Positions 17,527-28,072 of a stretch of DNA of 64,000 nt are shown piece after piece (the first letter of the stretch is position 1; each line of letters starts with the position of its first letter). The translations under genes were made by a program, and so were the position numbers. The notes below the pieces were generated by a model. The model made no database searches. It was not told the origin of the DNA and saw nothing but the letters and a program-made list of their open reading frames with translations. Origin of the DNA: Mesorhizobium sp. M2D.F.Ca.ET.226.01.1.1 (GTDB taxonomy: Bacteria > Pseudomonadota > Alphaproteobacteria > Rhizobiales > Rhizobiaceae); NCBI RefSeq assembly GCF_004022705.2, contig NZ_RZOY02000006.1:381991-445990 (forward strand), read 5' to 3'.

Positions 17527-18639
17527 ATGGAACAGGTTGATTGCATCATCGCGGGCGCCGGCGTGATCGGTCTGGCGATCGCACGCGCACTGGCCGAGCG
17601 GGGTCTCGAAACCCTGGTCCTCGAAGCGACCGACGCGATCGGCACCGAAACGAGTTCTCGCAATTCCGAGGTGATCCATGCCGGCCTCTATTACCCGCAA
17701 GGCTCGCTGAAGGCACGGCTCTGCGTGGCAGGGCGCGACATGCTCTACCGCTACTGCCCCGAGCGTTCGATCCCGCACCGCCGATGCGGCAAGCTGATCG
17801 TCGCGACCGACGCGACGCAGGAGCCTATGCTTGCCACCATTCGCGCCAACGCCGCGGCCTGCGGTGTCGAGGATCTGCGCTTTCTCTCCGCCACGGAAGC
17901 GCAGGCATTGGAGCCGGCGCTGCATTGCACGGCGGCGCTACTCTCGCCCTCGACCGGCATCGTCGACAGCCACGGGCTGATGCTTGCCCTGCTCGGCGAC
18001 GCCGAGGAGAACGGCGCGATGCTCTCGCTCAATACCCGCGTCGTCTCGGGCCGTGTCGAGGCAAGCCGGATTGTGTTGCGGACGATGGACACGGCGAGCG
18101 GCGAAAAGTTCGAGATCGCCGCATCGCGCCTCGTCAATGCGGCCGGCCTCGGCGCGGTCGCGTTGGCCGGCTCGCTCGAAGGATTCGACCGGCAATTCCT
18201 GCCGACGCTCCGCTATGCCAAGGGCAATTATTTCTCGGTTGCCGGCCGCGCGCCTTTTTCACATCTTGTCTATCCTGTGCCCGAGCCTGGCGGGCTCGGC
18301 GTCCATCTGACCCTCGACCTTGCCGGCACCGCCCGTTTCGGACCGGACGTCGAATGGACGGACACGTTGGACTATCGCGTCGATCCGGCGCGCGGCGCGC
18401 GCTTCTATGCTGAAATCCGCAAATATTGGCCCGATCTGGCAGATGGCAGCCTGCAGGCCGCCTATAGCGGCATCCGGCCGAAGCTGTCAGGTCCGGGTGA
18501 GGCCAACAGCGATTTCGTGATCCAGGATGCCGAAACACACGGCATCGGCGGCCTGGTCAACCTGTTCGGCATCGAAAGTCCCGGCCTGACCTCCTGCCTG
18601 GCCATCGCCTTCCACGTGGCCCGCATCCTGGCGCCTTAA
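17527..18639 (+). CDS. FAD-dependent oxidoreductase, L-2-hydroxyglutarate oxidase-like
   Basis: Flavoprotein of 370 residues of the DAO superfamily. The dinucleotide-binding site is [22 protein letters not shown] and the conserved loop [19 protein letters not shown] (residues about 42-60) is typical of the L-2-hydroxyglutarate dehydrogenase LhgO branch. The C-terminal [15 protein letters not shown] also fits that branch. It would oxidise an L-2-hydroxy acid in the cytoplasm or at the membrane face. It is divergent from the class III transaminase and converges with the S-formylglutathione hydrolase gene after one base. Confidence 0.85.
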   Translation: MEQVDCIIAGAGVIGLAIARALAERGLETLVLEATDAIGTETSSRNSEVIHAGLYYPQGSLKARLCVAGRDMLYRYCPERSIPHRRCGKLIVATDATQEPMLATIRANAAACGVEDLRFLSATEAQALEPALHCTAALLSPSTGIVDSHGLMLALLGDAEENGAMLSLNTRVVSGRVEASRIVLRTMDTASGEKFEIAASRLVNAAGLGAVALAGSLEGFDRQFLPTLRYAKGNYFSVAGRAPFSHLVYPVPEPGGLGVHLTLDLAGTARFGPDVEWTDTLDYRVDPARGARFYAEIRKYWPDLADGSLQAAYSGIRPKLSGPGEANSDFVIQDAETHGIGGLVNLFGIESPGLTSCLAIAFHVARILAP

Positions 18640-18640
18640 A

Positions 18641-19474
18641 TCATCCCAGCCGCGCGGCGTGCCATCTCAGATGGTCGTCCATGAAGGTCGAGATGAAACT
18701 GTAGGAATGGTCGTAGCCTTCCTGCATGCGCAGCGTGAGATCAATGCCGCCCTTCTCGCAAGCCTCTTCGAGAAGCCAAGGGCGGAGACCGTCCTGCAGG
18801 AAGCCGTCAGCGCTTCCCTGGTCGACGAGGAATTCCGGGAAGCGCTTGCCGTCCTCGATCAGCAGCGTCGTGTCATAAGCGCGCCAGGCTTTTTCGTCCG
18901 ATCCGAGATATTTCTCGAAGGCCGGCCGTGACCAGCCGGCCGTCGACGGCTGCACGATCGGCGCGAAAGCCGAGCAGCTTCGGTAGCGCTCGGGATTTTT
19001 GAGAACGATCGTCAGCGCGCCATGTCCGCCCATCGAATGGCCAAAGATGCCCTGGCGCGACATGTCGACCGGAAAATTGGTGGCGAGGAGCGCCGGCAAT
19101 TCCTCTGTGATGTAGGAGTACATGCGGTAGTTCTTTGCGTAAGGCTGCTCGGTCGCATCCAGGTAGAAGCCTGCGCCGCAGCCGAATTGCCAATTGTCCA
19201 TCTCGTCCGGAACGTCCGGTCCACGCGGACTGGTATCGGGACAAACGATGACGAGCCCAAGCTCGGACGCCAGGCGCCGGTACTCGCCCTTGTCCATGAC
19301 ATTTGCATGCGTGCAGGTAAGGCCGGACAGGTACCAGAGGACCGGCAGCGGCCGGTCCTTGGCCTGCGGTGGCACGAACACCGCGAAGGTCATGTCGCAG
19401 GCGCAAACCTCCGAAGCATGCGAATAGACGCCCTGGACACCGCCATGCGATTTGGAGGTGGAAACGACCTTCAT
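18641..19474 (-). CDS. fghA: S-formylglutathione hydrolase
   Basis: Alpha/beta-hydrolase of 277 residues that releases formate from S-formylglutathione in formaldehyde detoxification. The nucleophile is in FGHSMGGHGA near residue 148; LWYLSGLTCTHANVMDKG and WQFGCGAGFYLDATEQP are signature segments of the esterase D family; the C-terminal His is in GYDHSYSFISTF. The ATG at 19474 (MKVVSTSKSHGG) is chosen over in-frame upstream codons because relatives start there and a GAGG site precedes it. No formaldehyde dehydrogenase is adjacent, so it may serve elsewhere or a broader esterase role. Confidence 0.92.
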   Translation of the reverse strand: MKVVSTSKSHGGVQGVYSHASEVCACDMTFAVFVPPQAKDRPLPVLWYLSGLTCTHANVMDKGEYRRLASELGLVIVCPDTSPRGPDVPDEMDNWQFGCGAGFYLDATEQPYAKNYRMYSYITEELPALLATNFPVDMSRQGIFGHSMGGHGALTIVLKNPERYRSCSAFAPIVQPSTAGWSRPAFEKYLGSDEKAWRAYDTTLLIEDGKRFPEFLVDQGSADGFLQDGLRPWLLEEACEKGGIDLTLRMQEGYDHSYSFISTFMDDHLRWHAARLG

Positions 19475-19586
19475 CGGCTGCCTCATGTCTGGAAATCCGC
19501 GACCGGCATAGCCGCCGGCTAGGGCTCGCGCAACCTCGCATTTCGCAAAGCTGGACGGATGGCGCAACGAGCCGTGCCGGTGCCGA

Positions 19587-20735
19587 TTAACCCGACGGAG
19601 CGATCAGGTCCGGGCCAATCTCTTGGAAACTCGGCATCCCGGAGAGCTTCAGGCCGGTCCCGATCTCGTCGAGCAAAATATCCAGCACCCGCTCGACACC
19701 GGCTTGTCCGTTCACGGCGCCGAACAAAGCGGCACGGCCGACTGCTGAGGCCGTCGCTCCGCGGGCTTTTGCCTTGATGACGTCCATGCCCGTGCGAATG
19801 CCGGAATCGATCAGGATCGGAGCCTGGCCGCCCACGGCTGCATGCACGGCGCCAAAAGCATCTATGCTCGAGATCGCGCCATCGAGCTGGCGGCCGCCAT
19901 GATTGGATACCCAGATCCCATCCGCGCCCTCCGCGATCAATCTGGCCGCATCGCCCGGGTGCAGGACGCCCTTGACGATCAGTGAGCCCTTCCACCAGTC
20001 GCGGATCGTACGAAAGTCGTTCCAGTCGAAACCCGCATGGAGACTGCGGCCGACGCGCGCGGCGATTGTCAGTCCCGCGCTGGTGTCGCCGAGATAGAAG
20101 CGGACATTCTCGAATTGCGGCAGACCGCCGCGAAGCAGGCGAAACGACCAGTCCGGATGCGCGATCCCTTCGATCATGTGCCGCAGCGAGGGCCTGAGCG
20201 GGATCGAAATTCCGTTCCTCAGGTCCTTTTCGCGCTTGCCGCCCGCCTGCAGGTCGACGGTGATGACGAGCGCCGAATAGCCGAATTCCTGCGCCTGCCG
20301 CACCAGCCGGCGATTGAAATCGAAATCCTTCAGCACGTAGAGCTGGAACCATAGCGGTCCCTGGACGGCCCTTGCCATGCGCTCGATGCCGGTCGTCGCC
20401 ATGGTCGACAGCGTGTAGGGAATGCCGCGCGCCGCCGCCGCTTTGGCAATCGCAATGTCGGCGCCGGGTCGCACCAGCGCGCAGGATCCCATCGGGCTGA
20501 TCACCAGCGGTGTCGGATAGGTCTTGGACCACAGGGTGGTGGTGAGATCGGGCCGGGATACGTCGGTCAGAACACGCGGCAGCAGCCGGATGCGTTCGAA
20601 GCCGGCGCGGTTGTCGCGCAAGGTCAGTTCCTGGCCTGCTCCGCCATCGACGAACTCGAAGACCGACCTCGGCAGCCGGCGGCGCGCCAGCTGGCGGAAA
20701 TCCTCCACCGACACGAGGCGATCGAGCCGCCCCAT
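19587..20735 (-). CDS. FMN-dependent alpha-hydroxy-acid oxidase/dehydrogenase
   Basis: 382-residue flavoprotein of the glycolate oxidase/L-lactate/mandelate dehydrogenase family. The catalytic His and substrate Arg are in GIWVSNHGGRQLDGAISSID near residue 255, and FMN contacts are in VISPMGSCALVRPGAD and PILIDSGIRTGMDVIKAKA. It oxidises an L-2-hydroxy acid; the substrate is unknown. The gene starts 4 bases after the stop of the tartrate/isopropylmalate-type dehydrogenase gene, and both follow an SDR gene, giving a probable three-gene operon for hydroxy-acid catabolism. Confidence 0.9.
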   Translation of the reverse strand: MGRLDRLVSVEDFRQLARRRLPRSVFEFVDGGAGQELTLRDNRAGFERIRLLPRVLTDVSRPDLTTTLWSKTYPTPLVISPMGSCALVRPGADIAIAKAAAARGIPYTLSTMATTGIERMARAVQGPLWFQLYVLKDFDFNRRLVRQAQEFGYSALVITVDLQAGGKREKDLRNGISIPLRPSLRHMIEGIAHPDWSFRLLRGGLPQFENVRFYLGDTSAGLTIAARVGRSLHAGFDWNDFRTIRDWWKGSLIVKGVLHPGDAARLIAEGADGIWVSNHGGRQLDGAISSIDAFGAVHAAVGGQAPILIDSGIRTGMDVIKAKARGATASAVGRAALFGAVNGQAGVERVLDILLDEIGTGLKLSGMPSFQEIGPDLIAPSG

Positions 20736-20739
20736 CGCC

Positions 20740-21831
<1,092 letters not shown>

Positions 21832-21857
21832 TGCCAACCCCTCAGGAACGCAAATAT

Positions 21858-22601
21858 TCAGATGCACTTGCCGCCGTCGACATTGAGATCGACGCCGGTG
21901 ATCATGCTGGCTTCGTCGGAGCACAGGAACGCCGCGGCGTTGCCCATGTCCTGCGGCGTCGACAGCCGTCCGATCGGAATGGTGGCGACGACGCGGGCGC
22001 GGTTTTCCTCGCCCGAGCCGATGAAGGTGGACAGAAGCGGCGTGTCGCCGGCAACTGGGTTGATCGCGTTGACGCGGATGCCGAACGGCGCGAGTTCCAC
22101 CGCCATGGCGCGGGTGGCTGCAATCGCCCAACCCTTGGAGGCGTTGTACCAGGTGAGGTTCGGACGCGGCGAGACACCGCCCGTGGAAGCGACGTTGAGG
22201 ATGGCGCCCGCTTTGTTCGACTTGAAATGCGGCACCACGGCCCGGGCGCCGTTGTAGATCGAGCGCATGTTGACGTTGGCGATGCGGTCGAACAGGCCTT
22301 CGTCCATCGTCTCCAGCGGCAGCGGCGGCTGAGCGACGCCGGCATTGTTGACGAGTATGTCGAGCCCGCCGAAGGCCGAGCGCGCAAGGTCGACGGCCGC
22401 GACAAAGCTCCCCAGCGTCGAGACGTCGCCCGTGATCGGCCGCACTTTGTCGCCGGCTTCACCAGCAACGCGCGAAGCTGCGGCCTCGTCGCGATCCATC
22501 AGCACGACAGATGCGCCTTCCTCGACGAATTTCTTGACGATGCCTTCGCCAAACCCCGACCCGCCACCGGTGATGATGGTGACCTTGCCAGCAAGTCTCA
22601 T
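21858..22601 (-). CDS. SDR family oxidoreductase
   Basis: Classical short-chain dehydrogenase of 247 residues: cofactor motif TGGGSGFGEGI near residue 12, NNAG at about 87, catalytic Ser in NVASTGGVS and the Tyr/Lys pair in YNASKGW near residue 153. An acidic residue at the end of strand 2 (VLMDRDEA) suggests NAD. It is 26 bases before the tartrate-dehydrogenase-like gene and is the first gene of that minus-strand operon. Divergent from an aldehyde dehydrogenase gene 142 bases away. Confidence 0.9.
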   Translation of the reverse strand: MRLAGKVTIITGGGSGFGEGIVKKFVEEGASVVLMDRDEAAASRVAGEAGDKVRPITGDVSTLGSFVAAVDLARSAFGGLDILVNNAGVAQPPLPLETMDEGLFDRIANVNMRSIYNGARAVVPHFKSNKAGAILNVASTGGVSPRPNLTWYNASKGWAIAATRAMAVELAPFGIRVNAINPVAGDTPLLSTFIGSGEENRARVVATIPIGRLSTPQDMGNAAAFLCSDEASMITGVDLNVDGGKCI

Positions 22602-22743
22602 ATCTCTTCCTCCGTTGCCGGAACCATCGGGGAAGACGCGCGCGTTGCACAGTCCGATTATCTGAACGCCCTTTTAGCTTTCCTTGTTTGAGGTCGCCCG
22701 CACCGGGAGTAATAGTCGGCTCGGAATTCGTGAGGAGGAGACG

Positions 22744-24240
22744 ATGACGCTGAACTTCGACCCGAGGGCGAAGGCCACGACGCTCTACCATGGCGAATTC
22801 CGGCCGATGTTCATCGGCGGCAAATGGGTCGCGGCGCAGTCCGGCGAGGTAATGCAGGCGCTGAACCCGGCGACAGGCGAGGTGCTGGCGACCGTGCCGC
22901 GCGGCGGAGCCGCGGACATCGACGCGGCGGTGACCGCCGCGCGGGCGGCGTTCGAGGGCTCTTGGTCCAAATTCTCGCCCTACGAACGGCAATGCGTGTT
23001 GCTCAGGATCGCCGACCTCTTCGAAAAAAATTGGGAAGAGCTCAGCGTTTCCGACACGCTCGACATGGGGCTGCCGATCAGCCGCACGCTGGCCAACCGG
23101 CGCCGCGTCATCGGCATGCTGCGCTTCTATGGCGGCATGGCGACCGCGCTGCATGGCGAGGCGATCGACAATTCCATCCCCGGCGAGATCGTCACCTTCA
23201 CCCGGCGCGAGCCGGTCGGCGTCGTCGGCGCAATCATTCCCTGGAATGCGCCGACCGCCGCCTCGGTCTGGAAGATCGCGCCGGCTCTCGCCACCGGCTG
23301 CAGCATCGTGCTGAAGCCCTCGGAGGATGCATCGCTGACGCCGCTCCTGATCGCGAAGCTGATGCAGGAAGCCGGCGTGCCCGACGGTGTCGTCAACATC
23401 GTCACCGGCACCGGCGCCGAAGCCGGCGCGCGGCTTGCCGAGCACCCGGATGTCAACAAGATCGTCTTCACCGGCTCGACGCTGACCGGCCAGGCGATCG
23501 CCCGCGCCGGCGTGACCAACCTCAAGCGCGTTTCGCTGGAGCTCGGCGGCAAGTCGCCGATCATCGTCTGCCGCGACGCCGATATCGACAAGGCCGTGCC
23601 GGTCGCGGCGATGGCGGTGTTCGTGCATTCGGGCCAGATCTGCATCGCCGGCTCGCGGCTGTTCGTGGCGCGCGAGATCCATGACGAGTTCGTACGCCGC
23701 GTCGCCGAGTTCGCCGGTAAGCTGCGCATCGGCCACGGCATCGAGGCGGAGACCGAGATCGGGCCGCTGATCAATGCAAGGCAGGCCGGCAAGGTGGAGG
23801 GCTACATCAAGGCCGGCAGCGACGAAGGTGCCAGGCTGGTCGCCGGCGGCTCAAGGCTGACGGGCGAGCTCTATGACGGCGGCAATTTCATCGCGCCGAC
23901 CGTCTTCGGCGGCGTCTCGGACAAGATGACGATCGCGCGGGAGGAAATCTTCGGCCCGGTCATTTCGGCCATGCCCTTCGACACGCTGGACGAGGCCGTC
24001 GCGCGTGCCAACGCGACGCCCTACGGTCTGGCGGCGGGTATCTTCACCACCAATCTCGGCACCGCGCACAAGCTGGCGCGCCGCGTCAAGGCCGGCTCGG
24101 TCTGGGTCAACATGTACCACGCCATCGATCCGGCGGTGCCGTTCGGCGGCATGAAGATGTCAGGCTACGGCCGCGAAGGCGGCGTCGAGCACCTGCATGA
24201 ATATCTGGAGACGAAGGCGGTTTGGATCCAGACGGATTGA
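22744..24240 (+). CDS. NAD(P)-dependent aldehyde dehydrogenase
   Basis: Aldehyde dehydrogenase of 498 residues. The oxyanion Asn region is IIPWNAPTAASVWKIAPAL, the Glu motif is LELGGKSPIIV near residue 263 and the catalytic Cys is in HSGQICIAGSRL near residue 297. The ATG at 22744 has an AGGAGGAG ribosome site 3-4 bases upstream. The overall look is of the betaine/phenylacetaldehyde/hydroxymuconic semialdehyde group; substrate not determined. It converges with a LysR gene whose stop is 16 bases away on the other strand. Confidence 0.9.
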   Translation: MTLNFDPRAKATTLYHGEFRPMFIGGKWVAAQSGEVMQALNPATGEVLATVPRGGAADIDAAVTAARAAFEGSWSKFSPYERQCVLLRIADLFEKNWEELSVSDTLDMGLPISRTLANRRRVIGMLRFYGGMATALHGEAIDNSIPGEIVTFTRREPVGVVGAIIPWNAPTAASVWKIAPALATGCSIVLKPSEDASLTPLLIAKLMQEAGVPDGVVNIVTGTGAEAGARLAEHPDVNKIVFTGSTLTGQAIARAGVTNLKRVSLELGGKSPIIVCRDADIDKAVPVAAMAVFVHSGQICIAGSRLFVAREIHDEFVRRVAEFAGKLRIGHGIEAETEIGPLINARQAGKVEGYIKAGSDEGARLVAGGSRLTGELYDGGNFIAPTVFGGVSDKMTIAREEIFGPVISAMPFDTLDEAVARANATPYGLAAGIFTTNLGTAHKLARRVKAGSVWVNMYHAIDPAVPFGGMKMSGYGREGGVEHLHEYLETKAVWIQTD

Positions 24241-24256
24241 AGCTGCGCTGGAACGG

Positions 24257-25153
24257 CTAGTGCGCCAGCTCGCGCAGATTGGTGCGGATCAGGTTCATCA
24301 GCTGTTCGGAAAACGAGTGGTGCACGTAGCCCCGCGCGGTGATGATGCCGACGGCGCGGTGGGCGTCGCGATGGTCGATCGGCACCACTCGCATGCGCTC
24401 GTCATTGCGCGAGATAGCGATGCCGGGCACCACGCAGACGCCCAGCCCCGACGACACCAGCGCCACCGCCGTCTGCGCGCTTTCGACTTCATATTGCGGC
24501 TTGAGCTCGATCCCCTCCGCCGCCGTCAACCGGTCGAGCAGGCCGCGCACCGCCGTCTTGCGGTTGAGCAGGATCAGCGGAAAGCGCTTCAGGTCCGACA
24601 GATTGAGCTTCTTCTCGCCGCCATAGCTCTCAGTCGGAATGCAGGCCATCAGCGGATCGTCGAGGATCGACTCGAACTGGAAGTCGTTGAGGTTCGGCAG
24701 TTCGGGACCGATGTAGAATTCAACCTCCTGCTGCTGCAACAGCGCAAGTGCCCCCTGCGGCGGCGTCTCGATGACCTCGACGATCGAGCGCGGATAGCGC
24801 AATTTGAACGTCGCCAATATGTCGCCCAGCCGGCTCGCCGCAAGCGTCGGCGCGCAGGCAATCTGCACCTTGCCCTTGCGCCGCGCGGCGATCTCGGTCA
24901 GCCGGTCGAGGCTGGTCTGCACCTGCGACATCGCATTGGCGATCTCCTCGAACAGCACCTGGCCTTCCGGCGTCAGGCTGGCGCGCTGCGCCGTGCGGAT
25001 GAACAGCGAGATGCCGATCTGCTCCTCGAGGTCGCGTATCTGCATCGAGACGGCCGATGGCGAGCGGTTGCTCTCTTCGGCTGCGCGGCGGAAGCTGCCG
25101 TTTTCCGCGGCAAGCAGGAACGTCTGCAGAAGTTTGAGGTTGATGCTGGACAT
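24257..25153 (-). CDS. LysR-type transcriptional regulator
   Basis: 298-residue LysR regulator. N-terminal helix-turn-helix: LLAAENGSFRRAAEESNRSPSAVSMQIRDLEEQ (seen over residues 12-44), then a substrate-binding-like effector domain; the LVSSGLGVCVVPG stretch near residue 233 is the usual late motif. It does not lie next to an obvious divergent target: on its 5' side is the palindromic element and the end of an ABC operon. The convergent aldehyde dehydrogenase or unlinked genes could be targets. Confidence 0.87.
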   Translation of the reverse strand: MSSINLKLLQTFLLAAENGSFRRAAEESNRSPSAVSMQIRDLEEQIGISLFIRTAQRASLTPEGQVLFEEIANAMSQVQTSLDRLTEIAARRKGKVQIACAPTLAASRLGDILATFKLRYPRSIVEVIETPPQGALALLQQQEVEFYIGPELPNLNDFQFESILDDPLMACIPTESYGGEKKLNLSDLKRFPLILLNRKTAVRGLLDRLTAAEGIELKPQYEVESAQTAVALVSSGLGVCVVPGIAISRNDERMRVVPIDHRDAHRAVGIITARGYVHHSFSEQLMNLIRTNLRELAH

Positions 25154-25268
25154 GTCCGCTCGGGCAGGTGATCTGAGCCTCCTGACCTATTCAGACGCGG
25201 AACTGTTTGCAAGGCAATAGGCCGGCTCAGGCGCCCGTCGGGTTTAGCCAGCAAATCTGTTCCCGCTC

Positions 25269-25476
25269 AAGGTGTGTTGAGATTCAGGTCAGCCCGAGTC
25301 GAAAACGGTGGCTTCCGAGAACCGGCCTACGCCGGCCGTAGCCTTCATAGAGCGGAGACCCTTATGAGGGCTTCGGCCGGCGAAGGCCGGAGCGGAGCGT
25401 ACTTAAGTACGTGAGCACCGGCAGCGCAGGAAGGCACCGTTTGCAGGCCGGCCTCACCTGAATATCAACACACCTT
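25269..25476. repeat. RIME-like palindromic element filling the gap between LysR and the ABC operon
   Basis: Outer arms AAGGTGTGTTGAGATTCAGGT (25269-25289) and its complement (25456-25476) match at 20 of 21 positions. A second pair, AACGGTGGCTTCC-like (near 25304-25318) against GGAAGGCACCGTT (about 25430-25442), is nested inside. Within lie short hairpins (GGCCTACG-CCGG-CCGTAGCC; CTTCG-gccgg-CGAAG) and the core CCGGAGCGGAGCG-N10-CGTGAGCACCGG that also occurs near 58104. The outermost arm includes the stop codon of the ABC ATPase gene. Together with 25154-25268, where nothing is seen, this accounts for the 321-base non-coding stretch. Confidence 0.85.
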
Positions 25477-26974
25477 AATGGACCGCAGCGAACATGACGC
25501 GTTCCTCGGTCGCCTCCGACAGCATCATCTCTTCCACCACGCGGCCGCGTTTCACGACCAGGATGCGATCGGAAACCGCAAGAATTTCCGGCAGGTAGGA
25601 GGAGATGACGACGACAGCCATGCCCTGGTCGGCGAGGTCGCTGATGAGCTGATGGATCTCGACGATCGCACCGACATCGACGCCGCGCGTCGGCTCGTCG
25701 AAGATCACCAGCTTGGGCTTCTGGATCAGCGACTTGGCGATCACCACCTTCTGCTGGTTGCCGCCGGAGAGCTCGATCATGCGAGCGCGTTCGCTGATCG
25801 ACTTCAGCCTCAGCCGCTCGCCCCATTGCTTGGCAAGCTCCCTGGCGCGCGACATCGACACCATCGAGACCGGGTTGGATTCGCCGGTCAGTTCGCCGAT
25901 CTGCAGGTTCTCGCCCGCCGTCATCGTTTCAAAGAACCCGTCGAACTTGCGGTCCTCCGTCACATAGACGATGCCGTCGCGCACCGCCGGCCGTGGCACG
26001 CGATAGCGCACCGACTTGCCGAGCAGGCGGATTTCACCGCCATGGAAGATGTTGCGCTTCAACAGGCCGGCGACGACCTTGGCCATCTCGGTGCGGCCGG
26101 CGCCGACCAGTCCGAACATGCCGGTGACCTGGCCCGAAAACACCGAGAAGGACGAGTTGCGCACCAGGCCGGCGCAGGAAAGGTTCTCGACCGAAAGCAC
26201 CTTGTCGCCATAGGGGCGCGCGGTGCGCTTGACCTCGCCATGCAGCGTTTCGGTGAGCGTGCGGCCGACCATGGCCTGCACGATCGAGGCGCGGGTGAAG
26301 CCCTTGGCCTCGCCCGAAGCAACGATCTCGCCGTCGCGCATCACGGTGATGCGGTCGGCGACGGCGAGCGCCTCTTCGAGCGCATGAGTGATGAAAATGA
26401 CGGCGATGCCGTCTTTCACCAGCCGCTGCAACAGGTTGAAGAAATGCCGCTTCTCTTCCGGCGTCAGCGTCGCGGTCGGCTCGTCGAAGATGATGACGCG
26501 GGCCTTGTGGTGGACGGCGCGCGCGATCTCGACCATCTGCTTGTGCGCGGCGCCCAGCGTGCTCACCTGCGCGGTCGGGTCGACTTGGAAACCCATGCCG
26601 GCGAGGAACTGGCGCGCCTGGATATAGAGGCCGCGCAGCCGGTTGAACATCTTCTCTTCGCCGAGATAGAGGTTCTGCGCCACCGTCATGGCCGGCACCA
26701 GATTGGTCTCCTGGAACACCATGGCGACGCCGGCGCGCAGCGCCTCGGCGGGGGTGGTGAAGGACACCTCCCTACCGTCGAAGAACAGCTTGCCCTCTGT
26801 CAGCTTGAACACGCCCGCCATGACCTTGGTCAGCGTCGATTTGCCGGCGCCGTTTTCGCCCAGAAGCGCGTGGATCTCTCCCTTGCGCAGGTCGAAATTG
26901 ACGTTCTTGAAGGCAGGGATGCGCGCGAACGCCTTGGTCGCGCCCTTGAGTTCGATGATGTTGGCGTACGACAT
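25475..26974 (-). CDS. Ribose-type ABC transporter ATP-binding protein (two ATPase domains)
   Basis: RbsA/MglA-like duplicated ATPase of 499 residues. The first domain has Walker A GENGAGKST, a degenerate signature (STLGAAHKQMVEIARA) and Walker B VIIFDEPTATL; the second has the weaker P-loop FGLVGAGRTEM and a full signature ELSGGNQQKVVIAKSL with LVIFDEPTRGVDVG. This asymmetry is normal for the family. It is the last gene of the five-gene minus-strand operon and serves both permeases upstream. It starts 3 bases after the stop of the second propeller gene. Confidence 0.92.
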   Translation of the reverse strand: MSYANIIELKGATKAFARIPAFKNVNFDLRKGEIHALLGENGAGKSTLTKVMAGVFKLTEGKLFFDGREVSFTTPAEALRAGVAMVFQETNLVPAMTVAQNLYLGEEKMFNRLRGLYIQARQFLAGMGFQVDPTAQVSTLGAAHKQMVEIARAVHHKARVIIFDEPTATLTPEEKRHFFNLLQRLVKDGIAVIFITHALEEALAVADRITVMRDGEIVASGEAKGFTRASIVQAMVGRTLTETLHGEVKRTARPYGDKVLSVENLSCAGLVRNSSFSVFSGQVTGMFGLVGAGRTEMAKVVAGLLKRNIFHGGEIRLLGKSVRYRVPRPAVRDGIVYVTEDRKFDGFFETMTAGENLQIGELTGESNPVSMVSMSRARELAKQWGERLRLKSISERARMIELSGGNQQKVVIAKSLIQKPKLVIFDEPTRGVDVGAIVEIHQLISDLADQGMAVVVISSYLPEILAVSDRILVVKRGRVVEEMMLSEATEERVMFAAVH

Positions 26975-26977
26975 CGC

Positions 26978-28072
26978 TTAACCCCGCTTGCCGCCGGCGG
27001 CCCTGGCCAGGCGCACGATCCGCGACCCGCCGCGCGAGGCGACAAGCAGGTCGTCGTCAAGCTCGCAGGCGCTGATCGTGCCGTGCACCGTGCCGTCGGC
27101 GCGCGAATGGAAGCTCGACAGCGGCTTCATGTTGTGGTCGCAGTGGACCACCAGCCCGTAGGACCTGGTGACCGCGTAAGGTTTGAGCACATTCATCTGC
27201 TTGAGCTGGCTGCCCTGCATCGGCTCGCGATAGTCGCGCCACGAGCTGAGCGAGGGCGCCATCCAAAAGGCCTCCGGCACCTCCGCCAGCATGCGCTTGC
27301 GGTAGGATTCCTCGCGCAGGATGAACTCCACCAGCTGGTTGCGCACCGAATAGAAGGTCAGCCAATAGCCGGCATTGAAGGCCGGCGCGATGCGGGCGGG
27401 ATAGGCCGGCAGATGGTCCAGCACCGGCACTGTGGCCTTGGTGCCGAGATCGATCGCCAGCACGCGATGACGCCAGGCTTCGGTGACGTAGACGCGGTTC
27501 GAGCCTGTGGTGGCGATGCCGCCCGGCCAGGCGAGGCCGTCGCGGATCAGCTCCAGCCGGCCGCTTTTCAGGTCAAGGCGCCAGACCGACCCGGAAGCGT
27601 TCTTCTGCATCAGGTCGCGGCGCCAGGCGCTCGCCGGCTGCGAGGCCGAGCCGTTGGCCACCAGCAAGGTGTTGCTGTCGAGGAAAGTCAGCGCGGTGAC
27701 GCAGGACAGCCCGCGCGCCTCGTCGCCCACTGCCATCCGCCCGTCATGCAGGCCGCCGCGGATGACGACGCCCTTGCCGTCGATGGCCAAAGCAGTCATG
27801 CCGCGGGCATGGGCGAGCGCGGTGATCTCGCCCGGAAATTCTTGCAGGACCTCGGCCTTGCCGTCGGCGCCGAAACGCATCAGCCGGTTCGCGCTGCTCG
27901 CCAGCATGCCCTTTTCAGTCCGCACCAGATTGTCGGCGTCGGCGAGGCCGGCGAAAGTCTCTGCCTCCTCCAGTTCCTGGTTGGGCAGCAGCGGCCCGTC
28001 GAGCGTCGGCACGGTCACCGCCCAGTCGCCACGGCCGAGGAAGCGGTCGAAAAACTGGCTGACGGCGCTCAT
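26978..28072 (-). CDS. SMP-30/strictosidine-synthase-like propeller protein lacking usual metal-site residues
   Basis: 364-residue six-bladed propeller protein with no signal peptide, so cytoplasmic. It is a paralogue of the propeller half of the preceding fusion gene: GLAWPGGIATTG aligns with LVFPNGICTAFDG, and AYPARIAPAFNAGYWLTFYS with GYPDNINRASDGTYWLALMG. In SMP-30/paraoxonase-type lactonases the Asn of F-P-N-G and the D-N of P-D-N are metal ligands; here they are Gly and Ala-Arg. It may therefore be non-catalytic, perhaps a subunit or sensor. The ATG at 28072 overlaps the fusion gene's stop by 4 bases; the longer in-frame reading upstream is shadow of the fusion gene. Confidence 0.82.
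   Translation of the reverse strand: MSAVSQFFDRFLGRGDWAVTVPTLDGPLLPNQELEEAETFAGLADADNLVRTEKGMLASSANRLMRFGADGKAEVLQEFPGEITALAHARGMTALAIDGKGVVIRGGLHDGRMAVGDEARGLSCVTALTFLDSNTLLVANGSASQPASAWRRDLMQKNASGSVWRLDLKSGRLELIRDGLAWPGGIATTGSNRVYVTEAWRHRVLAIDLGTKATVPVLDHLPAYPARIAPAFNAGYWLTFYSVRNQLVEFILREESYRKRMLAEVPEAFWMAPSLSSWRDYREPMQGSQLKQMNVLKPYAVTRSYGLVVHCDHNMKPLSSFHSRADGTVHGTISACELDDDLLVASRGGSRIVRLARAAGGKRG

Noticed and set aside
22459..23736. 425-codon minus-strand frame across the SDR and aldehyde dehydrogenase start regions
   Set aside because: Shadow of the aldehyde dehydrogenase gene, whose catalytic motifs lie on the plus strand.
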